The notes under the pieces: model-generated | Told to the model about the DNA's origin: nothing | The model's input: the letters and a program-made list of their open reading frames with translations, nothing else | The model's database searches: none | Part shown: positions 16,806-25,506 of the stretch, piece after piece | How the letters are laid out: each line of letters opens with the position of its first letter | Position numbering within the stretch: position 1 is the stretch's first letter | Translations under genes and position numbers: made by a program | Assembly (NCBI GenBank): GCA_021205225.1 | Contig: JAJPXX010000113.1 | Coordinates: forward strand, 1 to 43,002 | Length of the DNA: 43,002 nucleotides | DNA from: Lachnospiraceae bacterium | Lineage (GTDB): Bacteria > Bacillota > Clostridia > Lachnospirales > Lachnospiraceae | Reading direction: 5' to 3'

Positions 16806-18770
16806 ATGCTGTATCCACAATTAAATGAATCCCGTATGCGGATCGATTTGAATGGAATCTGGAGCTTTCGGACGGCGGGAGCCGAAGCTTATGAGGAGAA
16901 TCAGGTGAAAAAGCCGCTTTCGCAGCCTATGACAATGGCGGTTCCGGCTTCCTACAATGACCAGAAGGATGATGTGAATCTGCGCAGCCACTACGGCTGG
17001 GTGGTGTACCAGCGCATGTTTACAGTGCCGCGCCATCTTCAGGGGGAACGGCTTGTCCTGCGCTTTGGCGCGGTTACCCATCAGGCGGAGGTTTACCTGA
17101 ACGGACAGTATCTGGGCAGTCACAAAGGGGGATTTCTTCCGTTCGAATTTGATGTGACGGAAAGTGTTCTGAAAAAAGGAGAAAATCTCCTCTCCGTAGC
17201 AGTGGACAACCGGGTGAATTTTGGGACGTTGCCGGTCGGAAATGAGAATAACGTGGCTTTTTTTGGCTCGGATAATCCGGGCATTCCTTCTATCGAGCTG
17301 GCGAAATCCCGCTGCAAGCCGCAGAATAAGCCGAATTTTGACTTCTTTAATTATGCCGGAATCATCCGCCCGGTCTGGCTTTACACGACGCCGAAGGACT
17401 ATATTCAGGATGTCAGTATTGTGACGAATGTGGATGGAGCGGACGGAATTGTGAAAATCCGGGTCGAGACAATATCTTCGGGAGAGTCAGGAAAGACTGC
17501 GGGGAATTGTGACTCGACGTGTGAAAATATGAGAAATACGGAAAACATGGAGCCGGAGGATTGCGGCGGCGAAAACGCGGGCACGGAGAGTCCAAAGCCG
17601 GAAGATGGGAGAGCAGCAAAAAGGCAGGTTCAGATTAAGATTCTGGATGAAGACGGGCAGGTCGTGGCAGAAAGCGAACCTGCGGTCAGGCCGGATGAGC
17701 TTTCATCGTATGCGGCCACCTTCGTCATTCCCGACGTTCACCTCTGGAACCCCGGCGCGGCCTATCTTTATACCGCGCGTGTGACCTTTGGCGAGGATGT
17801 CTATGAGCAGACCTTTGGCGTCCGCACGGTGGAGGTGAAGGCGACACAGTTCCTGATCAACGGGAAACCGTTCTATTTTAAAGGCTTTGGCAAGCATGAG
17901 GACAGCTTTTTCCACGGGCGCGGCACGGATCCCTGTCTGAATGTAAAGGATCTCTCCCTGTTTCGCTGGATGCATGCGAATTCCTTCCGAACCAGCCATT
18001 ACCCTTACGCAGAGGAGATGTATGACCTCTGCGACCGGGAGGGCATCATCGTGATTGATGAGACTCCGGCGGTCGGCATTGGCGCAGGCGGCGGTCTGAA
18101 TGCGTACCAGGCGATGCGTATCCATGATCATCACCGCGACGTTATCCGTGATATGATTGCGCGGGACAAAAACCATCCCTGCGTGGTGATGTGGTCTCTG
18201 GCGAATGAGCCGGATCTGGAAAACTTCCCGCAGGACGCGCTGGATTATTTTACCCCGCTGTATGAGCTGGCACACAGCTGCGATCCGCAGAACCGTCCGG
18301 TGACTCTGGTCTGCTGCCAGAACAATTATGAGAAAGACCTCACGACCAGAACGATGGATGTCGTCTGCCTGAACCGCTATTATGGCTGGTACAATCTGGG
18401 CGGAGATCTGGACGCGGCCTGCGACGCGCTGAATACGGAGCTGGATTTCTGGGAAAAGCAGGGGAAGCCGGTGATGTTCACGGAATACGGCGCGGATACC
18501 TATCCGGGCATTCACAACACGAACGGGGAGATGTTCAGCGAAGAATACCAGGCAGATTATTACCTGCGGATTGGCGCGGAAATAGACAGGCGCTCTTTCT
18601 TTATCGGAGAACAGCTCTGGAATTTTGCGGATTTCGCTACTATTCAGGGTCCGATGCGCGTGGACGGCAATAAAAAGGGTGTCCTTACCAGAGACCGCAG
18701 GCCGAAGCTGGCAGCGCACGCCCTGCGCAGACGGTGGAATGAAATACCGGATTTTGGATATAAAGAATAA
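16806..18770 (+). CDS. uidA: GH2 beta-glucuronidase
   Basis: A 654-residue GH2 enzyme that removes glucuronic acid from glycans or conjugates. AGGAGGAAG precedes the ATG. Domain order is sugar-binding jelly roll, immunoglobulin-like domain and TIM barrel. The acid/base is Glu468 in ANEPD and the nucleophile Glu560 in FTEYGADT. The uronate-recognising N-x-K motif (Asn622, Lys624 in GNKKGVLTRDR) separates glucuronidases from galactosidases and is intact. Compared with E. coli UidA (603 residues), about 50 extra residues sit at about 222-276 in the second domain, a low-complexity stretch rich in E, N, C, G and K. No signal peptide is seen, so the enzyme is cytoplasmic. Neighbours suggest plant glucuronosyl side chains, but drug or bile glucuronides are also possible substrates. 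Confidence 0.93.
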   Translation: MLYPQLNESRMRIDLNGIWSFRTAGAEAYEENQVKKPLSQPMTMAVPASYNDQKDDVNLRSHYGWVVYQRMFTVPRHLQGERLVLRFGAVTHQAEVYLNGQYLGSHKGGFLPFEFDVTESVLKKGENLLSVAVDNRVNFGTLPVGNENNVAFFGSDNPGIPSIELAKSRCKPQNKPNFDFFNYAGIIRPVWLYTTPKDYIQDVSIVTNVDGADGIVKIRVETISSGESGKTAGNCDSTCENMRNTENMEPEDCGGENAGTESPKPEDGRAAKRQVQIKILDEDGQVVAESEPAVRPDELSSYAATFVIPDVHLWNPGAAYLYTARVTFGEDVYEQTFGVRTVEVKATQFLINGKPFYFKGFGKHEDSFFHGRGTDPCLNVKDLSLFRWMHANSFRTSHYPYAEEMYDLCDREGIIVIDETPAVGIGAGGGLNAYQAMRIHDHHRDVIRDMIARDKNHPCVVMWSLANEPDLENFPQDALDYFTPLYELAHSCDPQNRPVTLVCCQNNYEKDLTTRTMDVVCLNRYYGWYNLGGDLDAACDALNTELDFWEKQGKPVMFTEYGADTYPGIHNTNGEMFSEEYQADYYLRIGAEIDRRSFFIGEQLWNFADFATIQGPMRVDGNKKGVLTRDRRPKLAAHALRRRWNEIPDFGYKE

Positions 18771-18837
18771 CCGCCGGAACAGTGCGCAAACAGGAACTTT
18801 ACGTAAGGGTTCCGGCAGGGATGGGGAGTATGGGAAA

Positions 18838-20223
18838 ATGAAGGCGGAATTGTCACAGAAAGATGAAAAATACCGTGTGTTTTCACTGGAAGCGCCGATG
18901 TGGAAGGTCGTGCTGTATGTTGGCTTTCCTCTCGCCCTGTACGAGAGCCTGAACCAGCTGTTTAAAATTCTGGATACGATGATGGCCTCGCACATCAGCG
19001 CGACCGCTGTGTCCACGGTGGCTTACCTTTCGCAGATCAACCTGATGCTTTCCGCAATCGGCGGCGGGCTGGCGGTCGGCGCGGGCATGAAGATCAGCGA
19101 AGCGTATGGCGCGGGCGATCTGGAGCTGGTGAAACGGAGGGTAAGTACGGTATTCGCGCTGTGCGCCGTGCTTGGCGGCGCCCTTTTGCTGGCACTGGTT
19201 CCATTTGCGCGGGCATTTCTGAAGCTTATGAATACGCCGGAGGAAATTCTGGATGAAGGAACGATTTATTTCCGGCTGGAGCTGTTTGGCCTGGTGCTTT
19301 CCTTTTTTAACAGTATCTATATTGCCGTGGAGCGGGCGCGGGGGAATTCCAGACGAATCTTATACCTGAATACAGCCGTAATCATGGTCAAGCTTTCCCT
19401 GACGGCCCTGTTTGTATATGGGATGGAGGGCGGCGTCAGCATGATCGCTGTCGCGACGCTTGCCTCTCAGGCCGTGCTGTTTGCGGCGGCTTTGGTTAAT
19501 ATGAATCAGAAGGAAAGCGCGTTTGGCTTTTCATTGAAAGCGATTTCAGTGAAGGGAAAGGTGCTGTCGCCGATGCTGCATCTTTCTTTCCCCGTGATTG
19601 TGGAAAAAGCAGCCTTTTCCATGGGGAAGGTGATTGTGAATTCCATGAGTACAGTCTATGGCACCTGGACGGTGGGTGCGCTGGGGATTTCAAATAATAT
19701 CGACGGGATTACGACAAGCCCGCAGAATGGCTTCCAGTCGGGCGGCGCGGCTGTGATCAGCCAGAACCTGGGCGCGAAAAAACCGGAACGGGCGCTCGCT
19801 GCTTTCCGATGGACGCTGGTGATCAATGTTCTGGTCGGTTTTGTCCTGGTAAGCTTTACGCTGCTTTTCCTGGATCCGATCGTTTCTCTGTTCGCGGAGG
19901 GAAATGAGGAATTCGCGGGCATGATTAAAGAAATCTATCTCCTGGAGGCGCTTGGAGCGATTCCTCTTGGCGTGAACGCGGCGGTGATGGCGCTCCTGTA
20001 CGGCTTTGGCAAGACAAAAATCACGCTGGCGATGAATTTCTGCCGGATTTTTCTGTTCCGCATCCCGGTACTGTGGGGACTGCAGCGCTTTACGGACCTG
20101 GGGAATGTCAGCGCAGGGATCGTGATGGCGGTCAGCAACATTTTAAGCGGCGCATTAGCGGCGGTGGTTGCGGTGTTTGTCGTGCGGGAGATACGCAGAA
20201 ATATGGGAATGATGCAGGGATAA
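18838..20223 (+). CDS. MATE-family efflux transporter
   Basis: A 461-residue protein with twelve predicted membrane segments in two homologous halves. I start at the ATG at 18838, preceded by GGGGAG, rather than at 18625, which lies inside the GH2 gene. The sequence opens SLEAPMWKVVLYVGFPLALYESLNQLFKILDTMMAS, the typical MatE entry, and the second half repeats the pattern (LSFPVIVEKAAFSMGKVIVNSM). MATE proteins export drugs or metabolites with Na+ or H+. Its place between glucuronidase and sugar importer hints that it may export an aglycone released by the glucuronidase or rhamnosidase, which is inference. Confidence 0.9.
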   Translation: MKAELSQKDEKYRVFSLEAPMWKVVLYVGFPLALYESLNQLFKILDTMMASHISATAVSTVAYLSQINLMLSAIGGGLAVGAGMKISEAYGAGDLELVKRRVSTVFALCAVLGGALLLALVPFARAFLKLMNTPEEILDEGTIYFRLELFGLVLSFFNSIYIAVERARGNSRRILYLNTAVIMVKLSLTALFVYGMEGGVSMIAVATLASQAVLFAAALVNMNQKESAFGFSLKAISVKGKVLSPMLHLSFPVIVEKAAFSMGKVIVNSMSTVYGTWTVGALGISNNIDGITTSPQNGFQSGGAAVISQNLGAKKPERALAAFRWTLVINVLVGFVLVSFTLLFLDPIVSLFAEGNEEFAGMIKEIYLLEALGAIPLGVNAAVMALLYGFGKTKITLAMNFCRIFLFRIPVLWGLQRFTDLGNVSAGIVMAVSNILSGALAAVVAVFVVREIRRNMGMMQG

Positions 20224-20375
20224 ATGCTGTCCGGAACGACTGCGGAGAATGTTACGAAACAGAAGATATAGTCACAAAAAAGGTATACTGGATAATATCG
20301 ACAAAAAAATAACGGTAATGTAACGGATTTTCAAACAAAGCGTGAAAATAATGTGAAAAAAATTTGAAAAAAGTG

Positions 20376-20404
20376 GTGCAATTTTACGATGGCTGTGTTA
20401 TGAT
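20376..20404 (+). promoter_or_regulatory. Promoter of the sugar ABC importer operon
   Basis: TATGAT at 20399-20404 with a weak -35 (GTGCAA, 20376-20381) and a 17-base spacer, in an AT-rich gap of about 230 bases. Confidence 0.5.
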
Positions 20405-20413
20405 ATCTCTATG

Positions 20414-20426
20414 CGGGAACTTCCCG
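20414..20426. promoter_or_regulatory. Perfect palindrome at the predicted transcription start (operator candidate)
   Basis: CGGGAAcTTCCCG is a perfect 6+1+6 inverted repeat about ten bases after the -10 box and before AAGGAG of the binding-protein gene. The placement suits a repressor operator. No regulator gene is adjacent. Confidence 0.5.
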
Positions 20427-20455
20427 ACAAATTACGTGAAAAGGAGAAATAAGCA

Positions 20456-21745
20456 ATGAAAAAGAATGGTTTAAGACGCGCGATCGCGGTTGGCCTGGTT
20501 GGCGCTATGGCGCTTACGATGGCTCCGGCTGTCAGCGCGGCGGATTATGAAGAGTGTACCATTACCATTTCCTGGTGGGGCGGCGATTCCAGACATGAGG
20601 CGACTCTGGAAGCGATTGATGCTTTCATGGAAGCATATCCGGGCATCACAGTAGAGTCTACCTATTCCGCATGGGACGGCTGGGAAGAGAAGATGGCTAC
20701 CGCATTTGTGGCAGGCACCGAGCAGGATATCAACCAGGTGAACTGGAACTGGATTACACAGTATGATTCCGACGGATCGATTTTCCTGAATCTGTATGAT
20801 TACGCAGATACGATCGACCTGACCCAGATCGGTGAGTCCTATCTTGAGATGTGTGAAGCTTCTGACGGTTCTCTGGCAGCACTTCCGGCTTCCATGACAG
20901 GCCGTATCTTCTACTGGGACAAGACCACCTTTGATGAGGTTGGCGTAGAGATCCCGACGACTCTGGAAGAGCTGCTTGCGTGCGGCGAAGCGTTTGCTGC
21001 ATATGATGAGAGCTATTATCCGATCGCTCTTGGCGAGTATGACAGAATGATTCTGATGGTTTATTACCTGGAGAGCGTTTACGGCACAGACTGGGTAGTC
21101 GACAATGAGCTGCAGTACACAGCTGAGCAGATTCAGGAAGGCCTTGAGTTTATCCAGAGCCTGGAAGACGCTCATGTAACTCCGACCATCGCGAAGATCA
21201 CTGGCGACGGCGCTTCTTCTCTGGATCAGAACATGAACTGGATCGACGGTCACTATGCCGGTATCTTTGAGTGGGATTCTTCCGCATCGAAATATGAGGG
21301 AGCACTTGAGGAAGGCCGCGAATTCGTAGTTGGCGATTATCTGACAGACCTTGGCGAGTATCAGGGAGGCTACACAAAGGTTTCTCTTGGCTGGGCGATC
21401 AGCACAAGAACCGAGCATCCGTATGAGTGCGCACTTCTTCTGAACTACCTGATGAACGACGCCGATGCAGCAGTGATCCTTGGCTCTGAGAGAGGTATTC
21501 CGGTATCTGCCTCCGCACTGGCGGCTGCGTCTGAGGCTGGTATCCTGAATGAGACGACGGTAGAAGCGAACGGCAAGGTTCTTGCATGGTGCAGCAACGC
21601 ACTGGATCCGTATTTTGAGGATTCGACTCTGAAGAGCAGCGACGGTGTATATTATGATGTTATGGCTGGCCTGAGCTACGGTGATTACAGCGTCGAAGAG
21701 GCAGCTGAGATCCTGATTGAAGGTATCAATGACGTACTCGGTTGA
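20456..21745 (+). CDS. Sugar ABC transporter substrate-binding protein
   Basis: A 429-residue extracellular sugar-binding protein of the SBP_bac_1 type, the UgpB/YesO-like group. AAGGAG precedes the ATG. The signal peptide is MKKNGLRRAIAVGLVGAMAL ending in APAVSAA, a signal peptidase I site. There is no lipobox cysteine, although most Gram-positive binding proteins are lipoproteins. The mature protein begins with ITISWWGGDSRHEA, the usual first strand and helix. Likely ligands are uronate- or rhamnose-containing oligosaccharides, given the enzymes downstream. It is followed by a hairpin and then the two permeases. The ATPase is not in this window and may be a shared MsmX-type subunit. Confidence 0.9.
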   Translation: MKKNGLRRAIAVGLVGAMALTMAPAVSAADYEECTITISWWGGDSRHEATLEAIDAFMEAYPGITVESTYSAWDGWEEKMATAFVAGTEQDINQVNWNWITQYDSDGSIFLNLYDYADTIDLTQIGESYLEMCEASDGSLAALPASMTGRIFYWDKTTFDEVGVEIPTTLEELLACGEAFAAYDESYYPIALGEYDRMILMVYYLESVYGTDWVVDNELQYTAEQIQEGLEFIQSLEDAHVTPTIAKITGDGASSLDQNMNWIDGHYAGIFEWDSSASKYEGALEEGREFVVGDYLTDLGEYQGGYTKVSLGWAISTRTEHPYECALLLNYLMNDADAAVILGSERGIPVSASALAAASEAGILNETTVEANGKVLAWCSNALDPYFEDSTLKSSDGVYYDVMAGLSYGDYSVEEAAEILIEGINDVLG

Positions 21746-21837
21746 TGGTGCTTTGATCATTTGAGGATCCGGGACACAAGATTGACTGAGAAAATTGGGT
21801 AACGGTTCCATCAAAGCGACAATGCTGTAAGTGGTAA

Positions 21838-21873
21838 GGGAGCTGCTGTTGGAGAGATAGCAGCTCCCTTTCT
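21838..21873 (+). terminator. Hairpin between binding protein and permeases
   Basis: GGGAGCTGCT (21838-21847) pairs perfectly with AGCAGCTCCC (21859-21868), followed by TTTCTT. It probably partly terminates transcription so that binding protein is made in excess. Confidence 0.8.
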
Positions 21874-21896
21874 TAAATAAAAGGGAGGGACTTCTA

Positions 21897-22838
21897 TTGG
21901 CTAATAAAAGCAATTCTGCCGCCGCGATCCCACATAGGGTAAAGAAAAAAGGGATAAAGGGTTTTTGCAGAGATAACATCGGCTTTTTCTTTATTTTGCC
22001 GTGGCTGATCGGTTTTTTGATTTTTAAACTCTATCCGATGGCTTCTTCGCTGTATTACAGCTTTACGGATTATAACCTCTTCCAGGGGATTAGTGTCGTC
22101 GGTACACTACAGAACTACATTGATGTATTTACTACATCGAAGATTACAAAGGCAATGGGGATCACGTTCCGGTATGCGTTCATTACAGTGCCGCTGAAGC
22201 TGATCTTTGCTTTGTTTGTCGCGTACATACTGAACTTTAAGATAAAGGGCGTGAACCTTTTCCGAACCATCTATTATATTCCTTCAATCCTCGGTGGTTC
22301 GGTGGCGATTGCGGTTCTCTGGAAAGCGGTTTTTCGTGATGAAGGCCTTTTGAACGGCGCGCTCGCGCTGCTTGGGATTACGGGACCGAGCTGGCTGAGT
22401 GATACCAGGTACTCGCTGATGGTTATCTGCCTGCTGCGTGTATGGCAGTTCGGTTCCTCGATGGTTATTTTCCTGGCTGCGCTGAAGGGGGTTTCGGCGG
22501 ATCTCTATGAGGCGGCTTCTATCGACGGTGCGGGTAAGTGGCGTCAGTTTTTCTCTGTAACAGTGCCGCTGATCACGCCGGTTATTTTCTACAACCTGGT
22601 GACGCAGCTCTGTCAGGCATTCCAGGAGTTTAACGGACCGTATATTATCACTTCCGGCGGACCGAGAAACTCTACAACATTGCTCTCACTGCTGATTTAC
22701 AACAGCGCGTTCAAACAGTACGATATGGGTATGGCGAGCGCAATGGCATGGGTATTATTTGTCATCCTGATGTTCTTTACGGTGATCGCATTCCTGTCCC
22801 AGAAATACTGGGTATTCTATTCGGATGAGGAGGGTTGA
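21897..22838 (+). CDS. Sugar ABC transporter permease (MalF/UgpA type)
   Basis: A 313-residue permease with six predicted membrane segments, started at TTG (21897) after AGGGAGGGA. It opens with a basic tail, then GFFFILPWLIGFLIFKLYPM, typical of MalF-type permeases in sugar importers. The EAA loop is YEAASIDGAGKWRQFFSVTVP, cut here to its central part YEAASIDGAG, which contacts the ATPase. The C-terminus ends in QKYWVFYSDEEG. It overlaps the spacer of the next permease gene, with only 2 bases between stop and next ATG. It works as a heterodimer with the following gene. Confidence 0.93.
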   Translation: MANKSNSAAAIPHRVKKKGIKGFCRDNIGFFFILPWLIGFLIFKLYPMASSLYYSFTDYNLFQGISVVGTLQNYIDVFTTSKITKAMGITFRYAFITVPLKLIFALFVAYILNFKIKGVNLFRTIYYIPSILGGSVAIAVLWKAVFRDEGLLNGALALLGITGPSWLSDTRYSLMVICLLRVWQFGSSMVIFLAALKGVSADLYEAASIDGAGKWRQFFSVTVPLITPVIFYNLVTQLCQAFQEFNGPYIITSGGPRNSTTLLSLLIYNSAFKQYDMGMASAMAWVLFVILMFFTVIAFLSQKYWVFYSDEEG

Positions 22839-22840
22839 GT

Positions 22841-23704
22841 ATGGCTGCGGAAAGTAAAACCAAGCATTATGTTACGCTTTTTCTGAGATATTTTGTCCTG
22901 ATCGCGGTCGGTTTTATTATGATTTACCCTCTGCTTTGGATGGTGGGTGCGACATTTAAGTCGAATGCGGAGATTTTCTCCAGCATCAGCTTTATCCCGC
23001 AGAATCCGACACTGGAAGGCTATAAAGCCGCGATGGCCAGCTACGGCGGCGATATCAATATCTGGAAGGCAATGTTCAATACCTATTCTTATGTTATTCC
23101 CAAGGTTGTCTTTACGGTAATTTCGGTTACGATAACAGCGTATGGGTTTGGGCGCTTCCAGTTCAAGGGACATAATATTCTGTTTGCAGTTTTGATGGCG
23201 ACGCTGTTTCTGCCGCAGGTAGTATTGAATGTCCCGCAGTTTATCATGTATTCCAAATTTGGTTGGGTTGATTCTAAGCTGTACCTGCCAATCATCGTGC
23301 CGACGCTGTTTGCGACGGATACGCTGTTTGTATTCCAGCTGATTCAGTTCCTGCGCGGCGTGCCGAAGGATCTGGATGAGGCGGCAAAGATTGACGGATG
23401 TAATGCGATACAGACGCTGACTAAAGTCATTGTTCCGATGCTTTCTCCAGCGATTACCTCTATCGCGCTGTTCCAGTTCATGTGGTCTTCGAACGACTTT
23501 ATGGGTCCGCTGCTTTATGTCAATACACCGGCGAAATATCCGCTGGCGATTTTCGTAAAGCTGTCTATGGATGCGGATTCCGGATTCCAGTGGAACAGAG
23601 TTTTGGCACTCTCCCTGATCTCGATTATCCCGTCGCTGGTGGTATTCTTCCTGGCGCAGGATAAGTTTGTGGATGGTATCTCCGCAGGCGGTGTAAAGGG
23701 CTGA
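22841..23704 (+). CDS. Sugar ABC transporter permease (MalG/UgpE type)
   Basis: A 287-residue permease. I choose the ATG at 22841, 6 bases after GAGGAGGG; the frame also offers a TTG at 22835. It opens RYFVLIAVGFIMIYPLLWMV, the MalG signature entry, and has the EAA loop LDEAAKIDGCNAIQTLTKV. The C-terminus is FFLAQDKFVDGISAGGVKG, nearly invariant in this family (GLTAGAVKG type). It pairs with the previous permease. A terminator follows directly. Confidence 0.93.
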   Translation: MAAESKTKHYVTLFLRYFVLIAVGFIMIYPLLWMVGATFKSNAEIFSSISFIPQNPTLEGYKAAMASYGGDINIWKAMFNTYSYVIPKVVFTVISVTITAYGFGRFQFKGHNILFAVLMATLFLPQVVLNVPQFIMYSKFGWVDSKLYLPIIVPTLFATDTLFVFQLIQFLRGVPKDLDEAAKIDGCNAIQTLTKVIVPMLSPAITSIALFQFMWSSNDFMGPLLYVNTPAKYPLAIFVKLSMDADSGFQWNRVLALSLISIIPSLVVFFLAQDKFVDGISAGGVKG

Positions 23705-23722
23705 TTGAAAGCCGTACATTAT

Positions 23723-23755
23723 GAAAAGGGTGGCAGGATTGTCGCCCTTTTCTTA
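23723..23755 (+). terminator. Terminator after the sugar importer operon
   Basis: GAAAAGGGTGGC (from 23723) pairs with GTCGCCCTTTTC (to 23752), followed by TTAATC. The stem has a short loop and a T-rich right arm. Confidence 0.75.
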
Positions 23756-23817
23756 ATCAGGTGCCTGAATTTCGACTGTGTTTTTGCGCATCAAAAAGCG
23801 ACAAGGAGTTTTATGTG

Positions 23818-25374
23818 ATGAATATTCGGCTTGTTATGAAGACCGCCAGGAGCGTTTCTCTGGAACTGGATGACGGCGGGATTTATAATACAAAGGAGAC
23901 TTATCGGATTTTGCAAAATGGTGAGGCGGTAAAAGAGACAGATACGGTGATTACCTCTCTTTATGGTCTGCAGCCGGATAAGGATTATATGATCTGGGTG
24001 GAGAATCTGCGGGGCGAACGGGTCGGCTCATTCGTGTTCCGCACAGACCGGGAATCGGTGACATTGAATGTGAGGGATTTTGGCGCGAAGGGGGACGGCG
24101 AATCGGATGACACAGTCTGCATTCAGGCGGCGATCATGGCTTGTCCGGCAAATGGACGGGTGCTGATTCCGGCGGGAACCTACCGGATCACAAGTCTCTT
24201 TTTAAAGAGCGGCGTGCGGGTGGAGCTTGCGAAGGATGCCTGTCTGCGTGCCTTTACAGAGCGGTCAAGGTTTGCGATTTTCCCCGGCTCGGTAGAGACA
24301 ACGGATGGAAAGGACGAGTACCAGCTCGGAAGCTGGGAGGGCAATCCGCTGCCGATGTTTACCGGCATTATCACCGGCGTAGACGTTTCGGATGCTGTGA
24401 TTTATGGTGAAGGCAGCATCGACGGCGCCGCGAGCTATGAGAACTGGTGGAAAAACGAGAAGGTCATGGTGACGGCCTGGCGGCCGCGGCTGCTGTTCCT
24501 GAACCGCTGTAAGAACATCCGTGTGCAGGGGGTGCTGCTGCATCACAGCCCGTCATGGACGGTGCATCCGTACTTTAGCGAAGATCTGCTGTTCTGCGAT
24601 TTTGTGATTGAGAATCCGCAGGTTTCTCCGAATACAGATGGGATTGATCCGGAATCCTGCCGGGATGTCACGATCTGCGGCGTCCGTTTTACGCTGGGAG
24701 ATGACTGTATCGCAGTGAAATCCGGTAAGATTTATATGGGCAGGAAATATAAGACACCATCCTCGAACATCCATATCTATCAATGTCTGATGGAAAATGG
24801 GCATGGCGCCGTTACGGTTGGCAGTGAGATGGCTGGAGGTGTGAATGGACTGGTAGTAGAAAAATGCCGCTTTTATCATACGGATCGCGGTCTGCGTATT
24901 AAGACCAGACGCGGACGGGGAAAAGACGCTGTACTCGACAACATCATCTTCCGGGATCTTTTGATGGATCAGGTGATGAACCCATTTACTGCCAATGCTT
25001 TTTACTTCTGTGACCCAGACGGGCGAACCGAGTTTGTGCGTTCCCGCGAGAAATATCCGGTAGACGAGGGGACGCCGTCGATGAAGCGCTTTTATTTTGA
25101 AAACATCCGGGCGACCAACTGCCACGTGGCGGCACTCTGGTTTGAGGGCTTGCCGGAGCAAAAGATCGAACAGATGGAGATGCGTAACATCGAGATTTCC
25201 TTTGCGGACGATGCAAAATGCGACGTCCCGATAATGTCAGAGGGCGTAGATGCCTGCAGAAAAAAGGGCGTTTTTGTGAGAAATGTAAAAAAACTGCTTC
25301 TTGATCATGTGATGATTGAAGGATGCGAGGGGGAACTGTTCGAGCTGCATGACGTGGATGAGGTGGTGCGGTAA
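23818..25374 (+). CDS. GH28 polygalacturonase-family hydrolase, intracellular
   Basis: A 518-residue enzyme. I start at the ATG at 23818 (AAGGAG at 23803-23808); the frame from 23761 lacks a ribosome binding site. Residues about 1-80 form a fibronectin III-like beta domain (LYGLQPDKDYMIWVENL). From about 85 a right-handed beta-helix starts with NVRDFGAKGDGESDDT, standard for GH28. Catalytic motifs are intact: NTDG at 272-275, GDDC with Asp295-Asp296, GHG with His329 and RIK at about 360. It would hydrolyse galacturonic acid linkages in homogalacturonan or rhamnogalacturonan oligosaccharides. The lack of a signal peptide fits exo-type action on imported oligomers. It follows the importer as the first of the catabolic genes. 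Confidence 0.92.
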   Translation: MNIRLVMKTARSVSLELDDGGIYNTKETYRILQNGEAVKETDTVITSLYGLQPDKDYMIWVENLRGERVGSFVFRTDRESVTLNVRDFGAKGDGESDDTVCIQAAIMACPANGRVLIPAGTYRITSLFLKSGVRVELAKDACLRAFTERSRFAIFPGSVETTDGKDEYQLGSWEGNPLPMFTGIITGVDVSDAVIYGEGSIDGAASYENWWKNEKVMVTAWRPRLLFLNRCKNIRVQGVLLHHSPSWTVHPYFSEDLLFCDFVIENPQVSPNTDGIDPESCRDVTICGVRFTLGDDCIAVKSGKIYMGRKYKTPSSNIHIYQCLMENGHGAVTVGSEMAGGVNGLVVEKCRFYHTDRGLRIKTRRGRGKDAVLDNIIFRDLLMDQVMNPFTANAFYFCDPDGRTEFVRSREKYPVDEGTPSMKRFYFENIRATNCHVAALWFEGLPEQKIEQMEMRNIEISFADDAKCDVPIMSEGVDACRKKGVFVRNVKKLLLDHVMIEGCEGELFELHDVDEVVR

Positions 25375-25453
25375 GACGTGCTGGGTATGCAGTGGAGTCC
25401 GCTTAGCCCCTGCCGGACGGCATCCCGCATTGGGTACAGGATATCACCGTTTA
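25375..25453. repeat. Degenerate family A repeat after the GH28 gene
   Basis: The sequence AGTGGAGTCCGCTTAGCCCC followed by GCCGGACGGCATCCCGCA matches the middle of the copies at 9488 and 32531, with several changes. It starts right after the GH28 stop. The remaining gap to 25506 holds a small GCCCGCAAAGCGGGC hairpin (25469-25483) and the next ribosome binding site (GGAGGG). Confidence 0.55.
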
Positions 25454-25506
25454 TTATATTGGGTGGAGCCCGCAAAGCGGGCAGAAACGTTTAGGAGGGA
25501 AATACA

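Noticed and set aside
17703..19016. Long minus-strand open frame across the GH2 and MATE genes
   Set aside because: It spans two well-supported plus-strand genes and their junction and has no family signature.
20315..20335. Catabolite-response (CcpA) site before the sugar importer
   Set aside because: TG...CG...CA elements are present, but the spacing does not fit the consensus.
20471..21979. Long minus-strand open frame (about 500 codons) opposite the sugar-binding protein
   Set aside because: It mirrors a clearly recognisable gene, lacks family motifs and arises from codon bias on the other strand.
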